A program made the position numbers and the translations under genes. From assembly GCA_018136815.1 (NCBI GenBank), contig CM030932.1, positions 2,254,234 to 2,318,233 of the forward strand: a stretch of 64,000 nt of DNA, written 5' to 3'. Every line of letters starts with the position of its first letter. Within the stretch, counting starts at the first letter, position 1. Origin of the DNA: Isochrysis galbana. Lineage: Eukaryota; Haptophyta; Isochrysidales; Isochrysidaceae. Of the stretch, positions 11,901 to 21,654 are shown in pieces. The notes beneath the pieces were generated by a model. The model saw only the letters and a program-made list of their open reading frames with translations, did not search any database and had not been told where the DNA came from.

Positions 11901-13606
11901 CTCCCACGGCGCGCCGCACACGTTCTCTTGCACGACGATTGGCGGCCGGTGGCGGCGGACCCAGGCCAACATGCCCCAGAAGGTCTGACCAGACTCGCCC
12001 TTTTCCTCTATGGACTTCTGCTTGTTGTTCATGTTGGAGTAGTCGACGCATGACGTGCCGGCGATCAGGATGTCGACGTTGCCAGGAACGATGTGCGCCG
12101 CGCCGTACGCGGTCGTCGCCTCCTCGTTGCCCAGCTCGCGAATGTCGCGGAAGAGGAGGGGCGGCGCGAAGTTACGCTCGATGTATGCCTGCTTGAAAGG
12201 CTCGATCTCGCACGAGAAGACGTGCTCGACACCGATGGAGACGCCCGTCTGCTTGCGCAGCGCCTTGCAGATCATGTCCAGCGCGAGTAGCGGCGACTCG
12301 GTACCGGAGCACATGGTCGCTACGCGCAGCGGCCGGCCAGCGAGGTCGCGCGCGAGGCCAGCGAGAGAGCATCCCTCGAGCGCCGCGCCCTTGATTGAGG
12401 CTTGAGCCTCGGTCCGCTCCACCATGTCATCGAACATCGCTTGCGGCTGCGTGAGCACCGGCAGCGCATCGACCTCTTCGATGGTCCACTTCTTCTTGTG
12501 CTTCTGCTCCCACACCGAACTCGGTGCGGCGGCGCGCGCACGTGCCACCGGCTTGGGCTTGGCGGCGGCGCGCCGCGCTGCCTTGGCCTCGAAGACGTCC
12601 TCCTCCTCGTCGTGGTCCTCTACGTTCGCGCCGGCCTTGGCTTTGGACGCCCGCTGGGACGCACCGGCCGCCTTGGGCGGGTGGCCGCGGCGCTTGGGCG
12701 GCGGCTTGGCGTCTTCCTCGGATTCAGCGGACTCGGCCTCAATCGACGACTCGCCCTTCTCTTCCTCTGAGCGGTCCTCGGGCTCGGTCACTGAGGCGTC
12801 GGAATCCTCGCTTGCAACGCGCTTCGCGGTCTTGGGCGCCCGCGGTGAGCGCTTCGGCTTGGCCCCTGGCTCGGAGTCGGAGCACGAGAGGTCCATATCG
12901 TCCAGCTTGGACTCGGCCGCTGAGTAGTCGACCTTCTTGCGTTGGCGCATGCTGCGGCCAGCCACCAGCTTCGGGCGTGCCACCTCCTGTGCGAGGGGCG
13001 GGCGGGCGATGAGCTAGCGAGCAGGCAAGGCGGTGGCCACGCCAACGAGCGAGCGATCAGCGGTGAAGGCCCCTGCACCTCCTCATCATCCGAGACGGGC
13101 TTGTCGGGTCGGCGGCGCTTGCTCGCGCTTCCGAGCGTCTTGCCGGCGCTGGCCACCTGTGCGGGCGAAACGGGCCGTGCATCGATGCGGCGGGCTCAAC
13201 AGGCTTGGCACACGACTGTGGAGGCCAACCCACTCACCTGCGCTTTGCCGACCACCGCTTCGGGGCTCTTTGCCGTCTGCTGCAGCATCTTCTCGATCTG
13301 CGCGAGAGTGTAATCTCCTTCCTCGCTGCGAGCGCACAGTGAGAGAGAAGGAGGGGAGGGGCCTCAGCACGGGTGCAGGCGGGCGCGAAGTTGCATGGCA
13401 TGATCCCCTCATCCCGTAGATGCCCCTCTCTCCCCCCTCCCCCCTTCCTCTCCCGCTCGCCCATTTCCCTCGTTCTTATTGGCAGCATACCCATCTTCCC
13501 ACTCGACAGTCAGGCTGTCTCCGCTCGCAGAGACGACCTTGCCCGAGAAGACGCCGTAGCCGACGAACTTGTGGCTGACGGCACTGCCAACGAGCGAGGA
13601 GGCCAT
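5961..13606 (-). CDS. DNMT5: DNMT5-type cytosine-5 DNA methyltransferase / SNF2 ATPase
   Basis: Join complement(5961..12986, 13079..13156, 13238..13325, 13491..13606), about 2,435 aa; all junctions are GT-AG and in phase. DNMT5 methylates CpG in an ATP-dependent way and maintains hemimethylated sites on chromatin. Order: tudor-like N-terminus (residues 1-45, GYGVFSGKVVSA...VEWEDG); basic/acidic linker; methyltransferase motif I MCSGTESP (about 320), catalytic Cys in GTSCVDYS (C407), QENV (about 450), TRTRVYLLAL, and target/SAM end LAGNAMSSTIVG (about 715-725); small Cys cluster CSKCGATASRACC (about 826); SNF2 motif I ADEVGYGKT (about 1519), LVIDEFTY (about 1863), LSGTPD; RING-like CCGH...CPHEGC (about 2220); helicase C motif QAVGRVRRYGQ (about 2386). 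Nothing essential is missing. The first three coding exons are tiny (116, 88, 78 nt). ATG 13606 follows a C/T tract on the sense strand. Nuclear. Confidence 0.93.
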
Positions 13607-13800
13607 CTCCAGAGAGACCGAGAGGGCGGGACGGGGCGGGGCGGGGTGTTGGAGAGAGGGTGGAGGTGGGGGAGTGGGGTGGGGGTGGGGGGGAAGGGGA
13701 GGGGAGGCAAGGGAGGGAGAGGGTGGGAGAGGGAGAGGGAGGAGGAGGGAGAGGGGACGGAAGCACAGGAGCCCACTGGTCTCGCGAGGCTTTCCCGCCA
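13607..13800 (-). promoter_or_regulatory. Sense-strand C/T tract directly upstream of DNMT5 ATG
   Basis: On the minus strand this is almost all C and T (plus strand: G/GA runs such as GGGGTGGGGGTGGGGGGG). It ends about 10 nt before the ATG at 13606. The long ORF across it (13409-14254, minus) is a composition artefact except for its last 38 codons, which are DNMT5 exon 1. Likely a leader or core-promoter tract; the plus strand could form G-quadruplexes. Confidence 0.5.
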
Positions 13801-13837
13801 AAACCGCGCGGGCGATCCCCCCCCTCTCTCTCCCCCC

Positions 13838-13890
13838 TCTCCTCTCTTCTAAGATTCTCTCTGCCTCTTCTCTTATCTCTCTCTCTCTCT

Positions 13891-13935
<45 letters not shown>

Positions 13936-14101
13936 CTCTCTCTCTCTCTCTTTCCCTCTCTCTCTCTCTCTTCTCTCTCTTCTCTCTATCTCCTCTCTCT
14001 CTCTCTCTCTCCCTCCCTCCCTCCCTCCCTCTCTTCTCTCGCCTCCATCTATCTATAATTCTAGTACTACACCTATCTCTCTCCCTCTCTCTCTCTCTCT
14101 C

Positions 14102-14188
<87 letters not shown>

Positions 14189-14340
14189 TCTCTCTATCTC
14201 CTCTCTCTCTCTCTCTCCCTCCCTCCCTCCCTCCCTCTCTTCTCTCGCCTCCATCTATCTATAATTCTAGTACTACACCTATCTCTCTCCCTCCCCTTCT
14301 CTCTCGCATCTTCCTCCTCTCTCTCTCTCTCTCTTCCTCC
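13838..14340 (+). repeat. CT microsatellite with an internal 0.2-kb duplication
   Basis: (CT)n tracts carry a duplicated non-repetitive core: TCGCCTCCATCTATCTATAA followed by TTCTAGTACTACACCTATCTCTCT occurs at about 14040-14085 and again at about 14246-14290. The intervening arrangement of CT, CCCT and ACTCTC blocks is also copied. The whole ~205-bp unit was therefore duplicated in tandem, probably by unequal exchange or slippage. Confidence 0.85.
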
Positions 14341-14454
14341 GCCGACTACATGATGTACTGACTCTCTAGACTCTAGAGTACTCGTTCTAAAGTATCTCTG
14401 AAAGCGCCGGGGGAAGCACCCGCCAAGGTGCTTCGAGGCCCCCTCTTTTGGCCC

Positions 14455-15990
14455 ATGAGCACGCCGGCCGCTGGGGGTCTGGAGGGCAGTGAGAGGGGCG
14501 TGGAGGGGGGCATGGACCAATGGGACGAGGGTCCACCCTCAGACGACGAGGTCCCGCCCGAAAATCCCGAGCCATACCTGTTTGCGGGCGACGAGGACGA
14601 GGACGAGGGCGTCGAGGACGCCGTCGAGGTGGAGGTGGAGGTGGGGCGATCGAGCGCGCGCCATGGCGAAGGCGTAGGCGGCTGGGGACGTCTTGTCAAT
14701 GAGATGCTCGCCGCTAGCAGCTCAGAACCTTCCGCGGCAGCAACGCCTAGCGAGCCTCCCCCCGCCGCCTCTGTCGCGGTTGTTGCCGCTGCCGCGGACA
14801 AGACGCACCAAATGGCTTGTCCACCCGGTCTCGAGACGCTCACCATCGAAAAAAAAACTTCTTAATAATCACACCGCGCGCGCGACTCTATGACGCTCAC
14901 CATCGAAAGGGTGGGGAGCCTGAAGGTGGCTGAGATGAAGATGCATCTCATGCGGCGCGGCCTCTCAACTTCAGGCGATAAGACCACGCTCGCCGAGCGT
15001 CTTCGCAGTGGCATTGCCAAAAAAAAGTGCTCCACTACTGCGGGCGCTGCCGTCAAAGAGCTGTGCTCGGCCCCCCGAGACTCCTTGGCATTGGGAAGCT
15101 TTGAGTAGTGCGACGAGGCCTATCTCGCGCACCCCTTTCCAAGGCGAATCCAATTGGGCACCCGTGGCCCAGGTTGGTCTCGATGCGTCATCGCATCCTT
15201 TTTCTCGGTTCAACAAGATGATGCACGTCAGCATGCGTGAGAAGATGGTCGCCACCACCAACAAGTACCAAGGCTATCTCATTGCCTTGGGCAAAGAGAA
15301 GGTCATCCGGGCGGCGCGATTCACACTCACTGACGTAAGTTGGTACTTTGCCGTGCTCATCTTGAACGGACTGAATCCGGTGCCTTCTATGGAGATGCTA
15401 CACTCAACAGGTTGGGCGCTGAAAGGCACACGCGCTGGCGATCTCCTTACACGGCAACGATTTCGAGAACTCACGGCGCTTTTTCACATTTCGGACCCGA
15501 TGGCAGAAGTGAAGAAGGGTGTTTCACCCAAATGGGATGTGCTCTCAAAGGTGCGGCCATTGCTCGATCATTTTCTCGAAAATTCAATGAAGTGTGTGAT
15601 TCCGGGCGAGAAGGCTTCAATTGTGACGAGATAACGTGGGGCTTCCAAGGGCGGATGTCTGACTTGAAGCAACGCTCAGGCAAGTATAAGCGCGCGGGCG
15701 ACGGCATTCAGGCGGACTCTCTCGTTCTTGATGGTGGCTACATGTATTACTGCGTCTTCCGCGGCGATAACACGGCTCCGACCTTTGTCAAACAGTGGTC
15801 GCCGTTGCACAATCGTTGCTTGCTGCTGCTCTCCAAGCTCAAGTTGGACGGCTCCAAGATTTATCGGGACAACTTGTACCCATCGTTGGAGGTGTGCTCA
15901 GTATTGGCAATAGGAGGGTCGTACACAACTACGATGCCGGGCGGCCCGGAGTATGGTAAAGAGATCTCCATCAAAGTGCCCAGGGTCTGA
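14455..15990 (+). pseudogene. SAP-domain piggyBac-like transposase, broken
   Basis: Three reading frames must be joined to cover one transposase. ATG 14455 opens an acidic N-terminus (DEDEDEGVEDAVEVEVEVG) that stops at about 14865. A SAP DNA-binding motif follows at 14890-15105 (LKVAEMKMHLMRRGLSTSGD...LAERLRSG). Then comes the DDE_Tnp_1_7/piggyBac catalytic region: RFRELTALFHISD (about 15455-15495), DEITWGFQGR with the first catalytic Asp (about 15622-15655), and LVLDGGYMYYCVF (about 15720-15760). Frame changes fall at about 15050-15130 and 15560-15620; the C-terminal Cys-rich domain is missing. A 17-bp direct repeat (14835-14851 and 14892-14908) brackets the in-frame stop, so the stop came from a 57-bp duplication. 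Inactive copy; SAP fusion inferred from order and phase. Confidence 0.78.
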
Positions 15991-16381
15991 GGGGACTCAG
16001 CCCTCAAAGGTAGGAGGAGCGGTGGAGAGAACGACAGAGAGAGAACAGACATACATGAGTGAGTGGGTGTCATTGATGGGGAAGGATGAGGGGCAGTGGA
16101 AAGCGGAGGCTTGGCGAGGCGGAGGCGAGGCGAGAGGCAAGCAAGGGAATGGCGGAGGAAGGCAGGCTGACCGCGCTCGTCGCCGCAGAGGTGAGCCATG
16201 CTCACCCCATGGCCCCATGGGTCAGAGCGGGGTCGGGCAACGGGTGGTGTGCAATGGGGCTGGTACGCAATGTGCATGTGTGGGCTTGTGCACGACGCGA
16301 TGGGCGGCGAGGCGTGGCGAGGGCATGCTAGGAAGTGAGGGTTGTCTTTAAACTGTCGAATCAAGCGGATGCTTGTTCGTG
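15991..16381. other. Intergenic DNA, no gene seen
   Basis: The 3' flank of the piggyBac remnant. It contains short GA-rich runs only. ORFs on both strands lack recognisable features. Confidence 0.5.
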
Positions 16382-16921
16382 TCAAGTCTCATTCGGGGCA
16401 CAATCTTGAGAGAGAGAGAGGGAGGGCGCTGCCAACGTCTCCTTCAGGTTGAGCACGTCGTACCCACATGCATTCGCCGGCGCATCGTTGCACACCTCCG
16501 CGGCCGGCGCGCCCTCCTCCACCACCGCCTCTTCTTCTCTGCCCGGTCGTGGAGGCAGTGGAATGACGCCGCGCCGAGTGCGGTCCAAGGTCTCCTCGCC
16601 CACGTGCTGCTCCCAGTACTGCATGCGTCGCCTATCCACGCCGAACTCCTCTGCCCACTGCGCCTTCGTCTTCAACTTGGAGTGATCGGCGCGCGGGTGG
16701 TGCCACCAGCAGAGGGCGTTCATCGCCCTCTGCCTGGTATCCTGCGACGGCTGCGCGAGCCCACCACTGGAATATGATACTGGGGCCTTCGCCCGTCGAC
16801 TGGGACGCCAGTTTCGCGCCTCCCCTGACTCCTCCTCGCCTCGAAGGACGTTTTCGTCGCCTCTGCGGGCCGACGCCGATGCCGGGTCTGGCGACTCGTC
16901 GGGCGCGCCCTGCCGGTACAT
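16382..16921 (-). CDS. Hypothetical protein with possible helix-turn-helix, transposon-like
   Basis: An ATG-started ORF of 179 codons. The N-terminal half is polar (many Glu, Arg, Ser, Pro). The middle, about residues 75-115 (SKLKTKAQWAEEFGVDRRRM then QYWEQHVGEETLDR), has the spacing of a helix-turn-helix: a Lys/Trp/Glu helix, a turn at FGVD, then a basic recognition-like helix. The C-terminus is acidic and low complexity. I recognise no family. Lying between a dead piggyBac copy and a repeat array, it could be a transposon accessory ORF or the DNA-binding end of a decayed element. No introns needed. Real coding status is uncertain. Confidence 0.35.
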   Translation of the reverse strand: MYRQGAPDESPDPASASARRGDENVLRGEEESGEARNWRPSRRAKAPVSYSSGGLAQPSQDTRQRAMNALCWWHHPRADHSKLKTKAQWAEEFGVDRRRMQYWEQHVGEETLDRTRRGVIPLPPRPGREEEAVVEEGAPAAEVCNDAPANACGYDVLNLKETLAAPSLSLSQDCAPNET

Positions 16922-17318
16922 GGCGGTCGAGAGGTGCGCAAGGGATGCCCCTGGCCGGTGGCTGCTCGCCCGGCGCTGTGTGCAGCCCTCCTAAGGAGCC
17001 AGGGGTCCGAAGGACACCTGAAGCAGGAGATGGGCACGCGCCAGGAGTTGGCTACCCCCGGAGTATATAAGGTGGAAATGGACAGTAAGGTGCCCTCGCG
17101 GGCGGGGGCCCCGCGGCCGGGGGGCCGCTCCGGACGCGCGGTCCGGAGCGGGGCGGGGGCGGTCCGGAGTGGTGTGATTTTTGAGTTTTGTGAGGTGGTC
17201 ACGTGCGCCGTCGTCCTGTAGCGCGTTCCCCTCTCTCTCCCTCTCCCTCTCTCTCTCTCTCTCTCGATTGTGCCCCCAAATGAGACGTGACACGATCAAG
17301 CTACCGCTTGATTCGACA

Positions 17319-17735
17319 GAGTTGGACGAGAACTCCCCGCGCGCGCGCGGGGGGGGGGGGGGGGGGGCGCGTAGCCTTCCCATCTTCCCAAAGTTTGCTT
17401 CCCGTGGGACACCGAGGTTCAGTTCTCAGGCACTTCCCGCGCGCGGGGGGGGGGGGGGGGGAGCCTCCCATTAGTGAGAGTTGGACGAGTACTCGCCGCG
17501 CGCGCGGGGGGGGGCGTGGCCTCCCATCTTGCCAAAGTTTGCTTCCCGAACTCCGCGCGCGGGGGGGCGGGGGGGGAGGGGGGCGGGGCGCGGGGGGGTG
17601 AGAGTTCGACGAGAACTCCCCGCGCGCGGGGGGAGGGGGGGGTGCTGTGAAGTAGCGAGAGTTGGACGATCTCCCCGCGCGGGGGGAGGCCATTAGGGAG
17701 AGTTGGACGATCTCCCCGCGCGGGGGCGGGGGCCA
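17319..17735 (+). repeat. GC-hairpin repeat array
   Basis: At least five units share the head GAGAGTTGGACGA, followed by CTCCCCGCGCG and a G-run, at about 17319, 17477, 17601, 17658 and 17698. Two longer units also share CCATCTTsCCAAAGTTTGCT (17381 and 17526). CCCCGCGCG against CGCGCGGGG makes each unit a strong GC hairpin. A TATA-like TATATAAGG lies just before at about 17064 on the plus strand, but no gene follows it within 1 kb. Confidence 0.7.
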
Positions 17736-17837
17736 TGGGACGCGCCGTATTGAGAGAAATGGAGCTAAGTCTCCTCGGAGATCCAGATCTCGGAAGTCTC
17801 TCGCACTCGGCAGAAGAAGCCGACGAGCCGCGCCCGT

Positions 17838-18100
<263 letters not shown>

Positions 18101-18494
18101 CAAAACTTCTTCTTCTTCTTTGCGCCCGTCGGCGGAGAAGACCCTCTGTTCGGACGACTTTAAACAGAGTTTTGGAGCCGCAGAATGTCACGTGGGCGGC
18201 TCACACAACGGACGCAATCTCATCGGGTCTCTCTTCTGTTTCTTTAAGTATTCGCATCTCCGAACTCATAGCAAACGTCGGTGAGCCGGAGTCCGCCTCT
18301 CGCCTTGGGAGAGGAGGAGGAGACCTCGCGAGGGGAATCTTCAGTCTGCACTGCCGGTCGAGGTGCCCCTCTGCTGCTCCCTCGCCGCCCGAGCCTCCCC
18401 CCCCACGCCCCCACGCCCCCACGCCCCCCCCCACTCCACCCCACCCCCCACCCCCCGCGCGCGCTCCTCCCTCTGCGCCACCCGCTCACACAGC

Positions 18495-19820
18495 ATGACC
18501 GAGCCCGAGCGCGAGGCGGCGAGTGCACTCGATCCAGAAAGGCTGCTGCGGACGCGCGTGTTCGTTCGAAGCAGGCAGTGCAACCAAGCCGCGCGCGGCC
18601 AGGGGAACAATGCCTCCTCGCCCCTCGCACCCTTCACTGTGACGCACGGCTCTTCCGTCGGAAAATGCTATGACGCCTGGTCAAGTGAGCGCCGGTTTGG
18701 AGGCCTGTCGACTGAGCAGATAGAAAGCACGACCATTGCACCGCCCTCTGAGCGCCACTCGGGCTCTCTTCCTGACTCCAAGCGACACATTGGCAGCGCA
18801 GCGCGAGAGACGCCATCAGCGAAAGAGAAGCACAGATCGCACGGGCTAAAGTACGCGAGCGGCGACCATCGAAGCACTCGTCCCATTCACTTTCTCATGG
18901 AGCGCGCCGATCTGGCCGAACCCACCACAGGGGCAACGGCCTCCAAAGCCTCGCCCATCGTTGGGCCTGGCATCAGCAGTTTTGTCCGTAGCACTTCTTC
19001 TTCCGGTCCAGGTTCTCCAATGCAGAGATCAGTGACACAACTGATCGAGGACCATGAGTGGGACTCGAGGTCGTACATGTCGGCCGCTTCGCGGGTTCAC
19101 AGCCCTGACGAGAAGGGCTACCGAATTGAGATGGCGATTGCGGCATGGACTAAAGCATTCGATCTTGCCAAATCTGTGGAGGATGCGAACGTTCCTCGTC
19201 TAGTGTCGCTCTTGCTGGGTAGAGGGGCTGCTTACTTGCAGCTTGCAGCCTTATCGTTCGGCACTCCGCGCTCGAAGGCGAATTTCGAGTTTGCATGCAT
19301 GGATTCCAGCGCAGTGATTGAGCTCGACGCGTCGAATCCTCAGGCGCGGTTGCTCCGTGCACGCGCATCTATCGCGCTCGCCTGCTCCGATTTCACCAAG
19401 GACACTGCCGTGCGTGACTTGCGACTCAGGGACGCCACCCGTGATCTGAACGCCGTGAGGGCGCAAGGCACAGCTGCAGAAAATCTGATGGTACATACCG
19501 CGATCACGTGGGAGAATGCAGCACGCACGATAGCCGAGCGCTTCACCGCTGCACTGAGGCTGCCATTTCCATGCATCACTACTGATGTCACCTTGTTGGC
19601 AATTCGTCTCGAATGCGATGCATCTCCGCATGCAGTCGCGGATGGCAGGACTGAAAGCGAGCGCGAGCGTGGTATGCGTTCAGGCGCGCCCGCGAAGCAA
19701 GGGTTTGTGTGGCACTCTTGTGACTATGCGCGAGTCTTACTCTGGTTGTGCGGCCTCGGAGGAATCCTGATGAGCCTGATTGTGCACATGTTGGCCGTTG
19801 ACGAGCTCGTACGCTTCTAA
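18495..19820 (+). CDS. TPR-like tail-anchored membrane protein, hypothetical
   Basis: Single exon, 441 codons from ATG 18495 (MTEPEREAASALDPE); the frame is open further upstream only through C/T-rich sequence. Residues 1-200 are polar and probably disordered. About 210-375 is helical with tetratricopeptide-like spacing: an Ala-rich pair around IEMAIAAWTKAFDLAKS, LLLGRGAAYLQLAA, a D-S-A-x-x-L-D-N-P-A segment (CMDSSAVIELDASNPQARLL) and RARASIALA. The C-terminus has one hydrophobic helix (VLLWLCGLGGILMSLIVHML) followed by nine residues, the arrangement of a tail-anchored protein of ER or mitochondrial outer membrane facing the cytosol. Repeat identity is inferred from spacing and not secure. 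No closer family recognised. Confidence 0.6.
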   Translation: MTEPEREAASALDPERLLRTRVFVRSRQCNQAARGQGNNASSPLAPFTVTHGSSVGKCYDAWSSERRFGGLSTEQIESTTIAPPSERHSGSLPDSKRHIGSAARETPSAKEKHRSHGLKYASGDHRSTRPIHFLMERADLAEPTTGATASKASPIVGPGISSFVRSTSSSGPGSPMQRSVTQLIEDHEWDSRSYMSAASRVHSPDEKGYRIEMAIAAWTKAFDLAKSVEDANVPRLVSLLLGRGAAYLQLAALSFGTPRSKANFEFACMDSSAVIELDASNPQARLLRARASIALACSDFTKDTAVRDLRLRDATRDLNAVRAQGTAAENLMVHTAITWENAARTIAERFTAALRLPFPCITTDVTLLAIRLECDASPHAVADGRTESERERGMRSGAPAKQGFVWHSCDYARVLLWLCGLGGILMSLIVHMLAVDELVRF

Positions 19821-20019
19821 ACCTGAGCGCTATAACCAGCCAGCCGCAAAAGCATGGTCGCAATTTTTGAGATTAACATCACACAATCATTCTCACGACT
19901 CACACACACACGCACGCGGTCTTGCGTTCTAACTTGGCAGCCACGCCACCACGCCCTTTCTCACTACTCTCTACTCTGTCCCTACATCATCTTGCTGCTT
20001 GCCAAACTAAGTCTATACT

Positions 20020-20140
20020 TAGTTCGCATGGGACATGGAGGGTGCGCCATGTGCCCTCCCCCCCGGGCTCAAACTCCCCTCCGGGGGACCCGTCGATCAC
20101 GCCACCTCCCCCGCTCCTGTCCCGGCTGAACACGAGTTAG
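20020..20140 (-). repeat. Short element A end with perfect hairpin
   Basis: Reverse-oriented element A end (GGGGGGAGGGCACATGGCGC as read on the minus strand). The adjoining hairpin is AACTAAG (20005-20011), six-base loop, CTTAGTT (20018-20024), a perfect 7-bp stem. Confidence 0.55.
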
Positions 20141-20597
20141 CCCCCCAGGAAGATCCCGACGCGCACGCACGACCTGCTAGGAGAGGTATACGTTGATTCG
20201 GAGCTTAGATTTTTCACGCGCCGGAGGGGTGAATATTACGAAACTAAATTAAACGTCATAGGAGAGCCGCACATCTACGACAAAGCGGATCCACAACCAA
20301 CGCCGGACAAACTATACACCCCACTCAAATGGGGACGGGCATACGACGGGCCGGCCGAAATGGCGGCCTACCCAAAATACCCCAAGAGTACACTTTTCAG
20401 GGCTCGCGCCACACAATCACACAATGGAGGGTATAAGCGTAGCGCCAAGGCGCTGCCCCAGGCATTCCTCGCAATGCGGAAGACGGAAAGACGGAAATCC
20501 ACGATAAGATGGGATAAAGAGGCTACCGGCCCTAGAGGGGAAATGGAAACAGGTATCGCAACTATATAAGTACAACTTTCTAACTCCGCGGGACTTA
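20140..20597 (+). mobile_element. LINE reverse-transcriptase C-terminal fragment, copy A
   Basis: Decayed coding DNA whose translation ends in KWKQVSQLYKYNFLTPRDL at about 20530-20590. This matches, almost residue for residue, the same stretch of the second LINE copy near 22.2 kb (KWKQISQLYKYNFLTPRDS). The two copies also share the upstream KWGRAYDGPA-type stretch at about 20330. It is cut off by element A at about 20598. Fragment only; several frame breaks. Confidence 0.65.
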
Positions 20598-21070
20598 ACC
20601 TACTTTTATAAGTGGGGGTCAATGGGGGCCTCGCGCCCCCCTCTCTCCATCGCGGACACCCCCCGGGGTGGGCCCGTACATTCAACCTCAGCCCTCAGCC
20701 CTTGCCCTCTGGCAGGGGCTGGGCAATCAACATTCTGGCCCAGACCCCTAGTGGGCGCGGGTCGCGAGCCGCACTCCCAGGCCCGCATTGGCCAGCTCTC
20801 GTACTGACTCCCCCCCCCCCATCCCTGGTCGCCAGTCGCCAGGCGGACAGGGGACTCAGGGCGGCACCCAAGGCCAGCGAGGCGAGCGAGGGAGAGGCAG
20901 GGGGGCCAGGGGCTGAGCCCCAGTCTCCACTGCCCCCTGAGCTGCCCCTGCTGGCCCTCTGGGCGCCCATGAAGGACCTCTGAGAGTAGGCCGTGGCGCG
21001 CCGCATGGCGACGCGCCGCAGGGACCGGGGCGGAAGAGAATGGAACGAGGGAGAGGGGGGGATTTGCACC
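20598..21070 (-). repeat. Element A fragment
   Basis: Reverse-oriented element A, starting with a hairpin-type end (CCTACTT...AAGTGGG at about 20590-20610) and CAATGGGGGCCTCGCGCCCCCC. It then carries the family's conserved GC-rich body, including the complement of CTCCCTCGCTGGC at about 20880. Confidence 0.65.
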
Positions 21071-21339
21071 CCCCCCCGATGGAGTGTGGTGAGAAACGAG
21101 ACCCGTTTGCCTTAGCAAACGGGCGGAGGGTGGCGGCTAGCGACATGAGGGAGATGGGAAGGGAGCGGCTCAAGACTCAAGACGTCTTGGGATACACCTG
21201 TGGCAAGTATCTTCGGGGCGCAGTGGCTTATTTCTCGAGAACCGCTCGCGGCGTGAGCTGGTAAGGGCCGTTCTTCTTCTTTGACGAGAGGTTCCTCCCC
21301 CCTCCCCCCTCCCCCCCCCCCGGTGCTTTTTCCCGGAGA

Positions 21340-21610
21340 GTCGCCCGACGTAGGTCCCTTGTGCCTTGTGTGACCCTGATTCCCCCTCAGGTGTTAGCCG
21401 TTGGGTTCTATCGTGGCGCTGTTTTACTTCGGTCTTCATTAACTCACTTAAGGGTTTTCGAAAGATTCCCTCCTTATTCCTGTGCGTAACTGTCGCCCCG
21501 TCGGATCGTCCGTCGCCCCGTCGCTCTCTTGTCGGCATTCTCTTCCTTGTTCGGTTTGTCAGCAGGTTCCTGTGCGTTCCGTGATAAGGATGCGTTAGTG
21601 TGGAGAGTGT
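21340..21610 (+). repeat. Copia-derived junction fragment
   Basis: TGTGTGACCCTGATTCCCCC followed by TCAGGTGTT (21366-21396) is identical to the start of the copia Pol fragment found at about 59,520-59,550 on the minus strand. The sequence after it has no RNase H coding, so only the junction is shared. The remainder is unassigned. Confidence 0.45.
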
Positions 21611-21654
21611 TGACGTGAGTGTAGTGTCATCTCATCGGTCCATCGGATTCTGGG

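Noticed and set aside
6130-12927. Many 100-360-codon plus-strand ORFs
   Set aside because: Antisense shadows of DNMT5 in GC-rich DNA; no domain in any.
13409-14254. 281-codon minus ORF of Glu/Arg repeats
   Set aside because: Translation of a GA microsatellite. Only its last 38 codons are real, as DNMT5 exon 1.
17060-17075. TATA box TATATAAGG
   Set aside because: It looks canonical for the plus strand but no gene follows; only repeat arrays lie downstream for over 1 kb.
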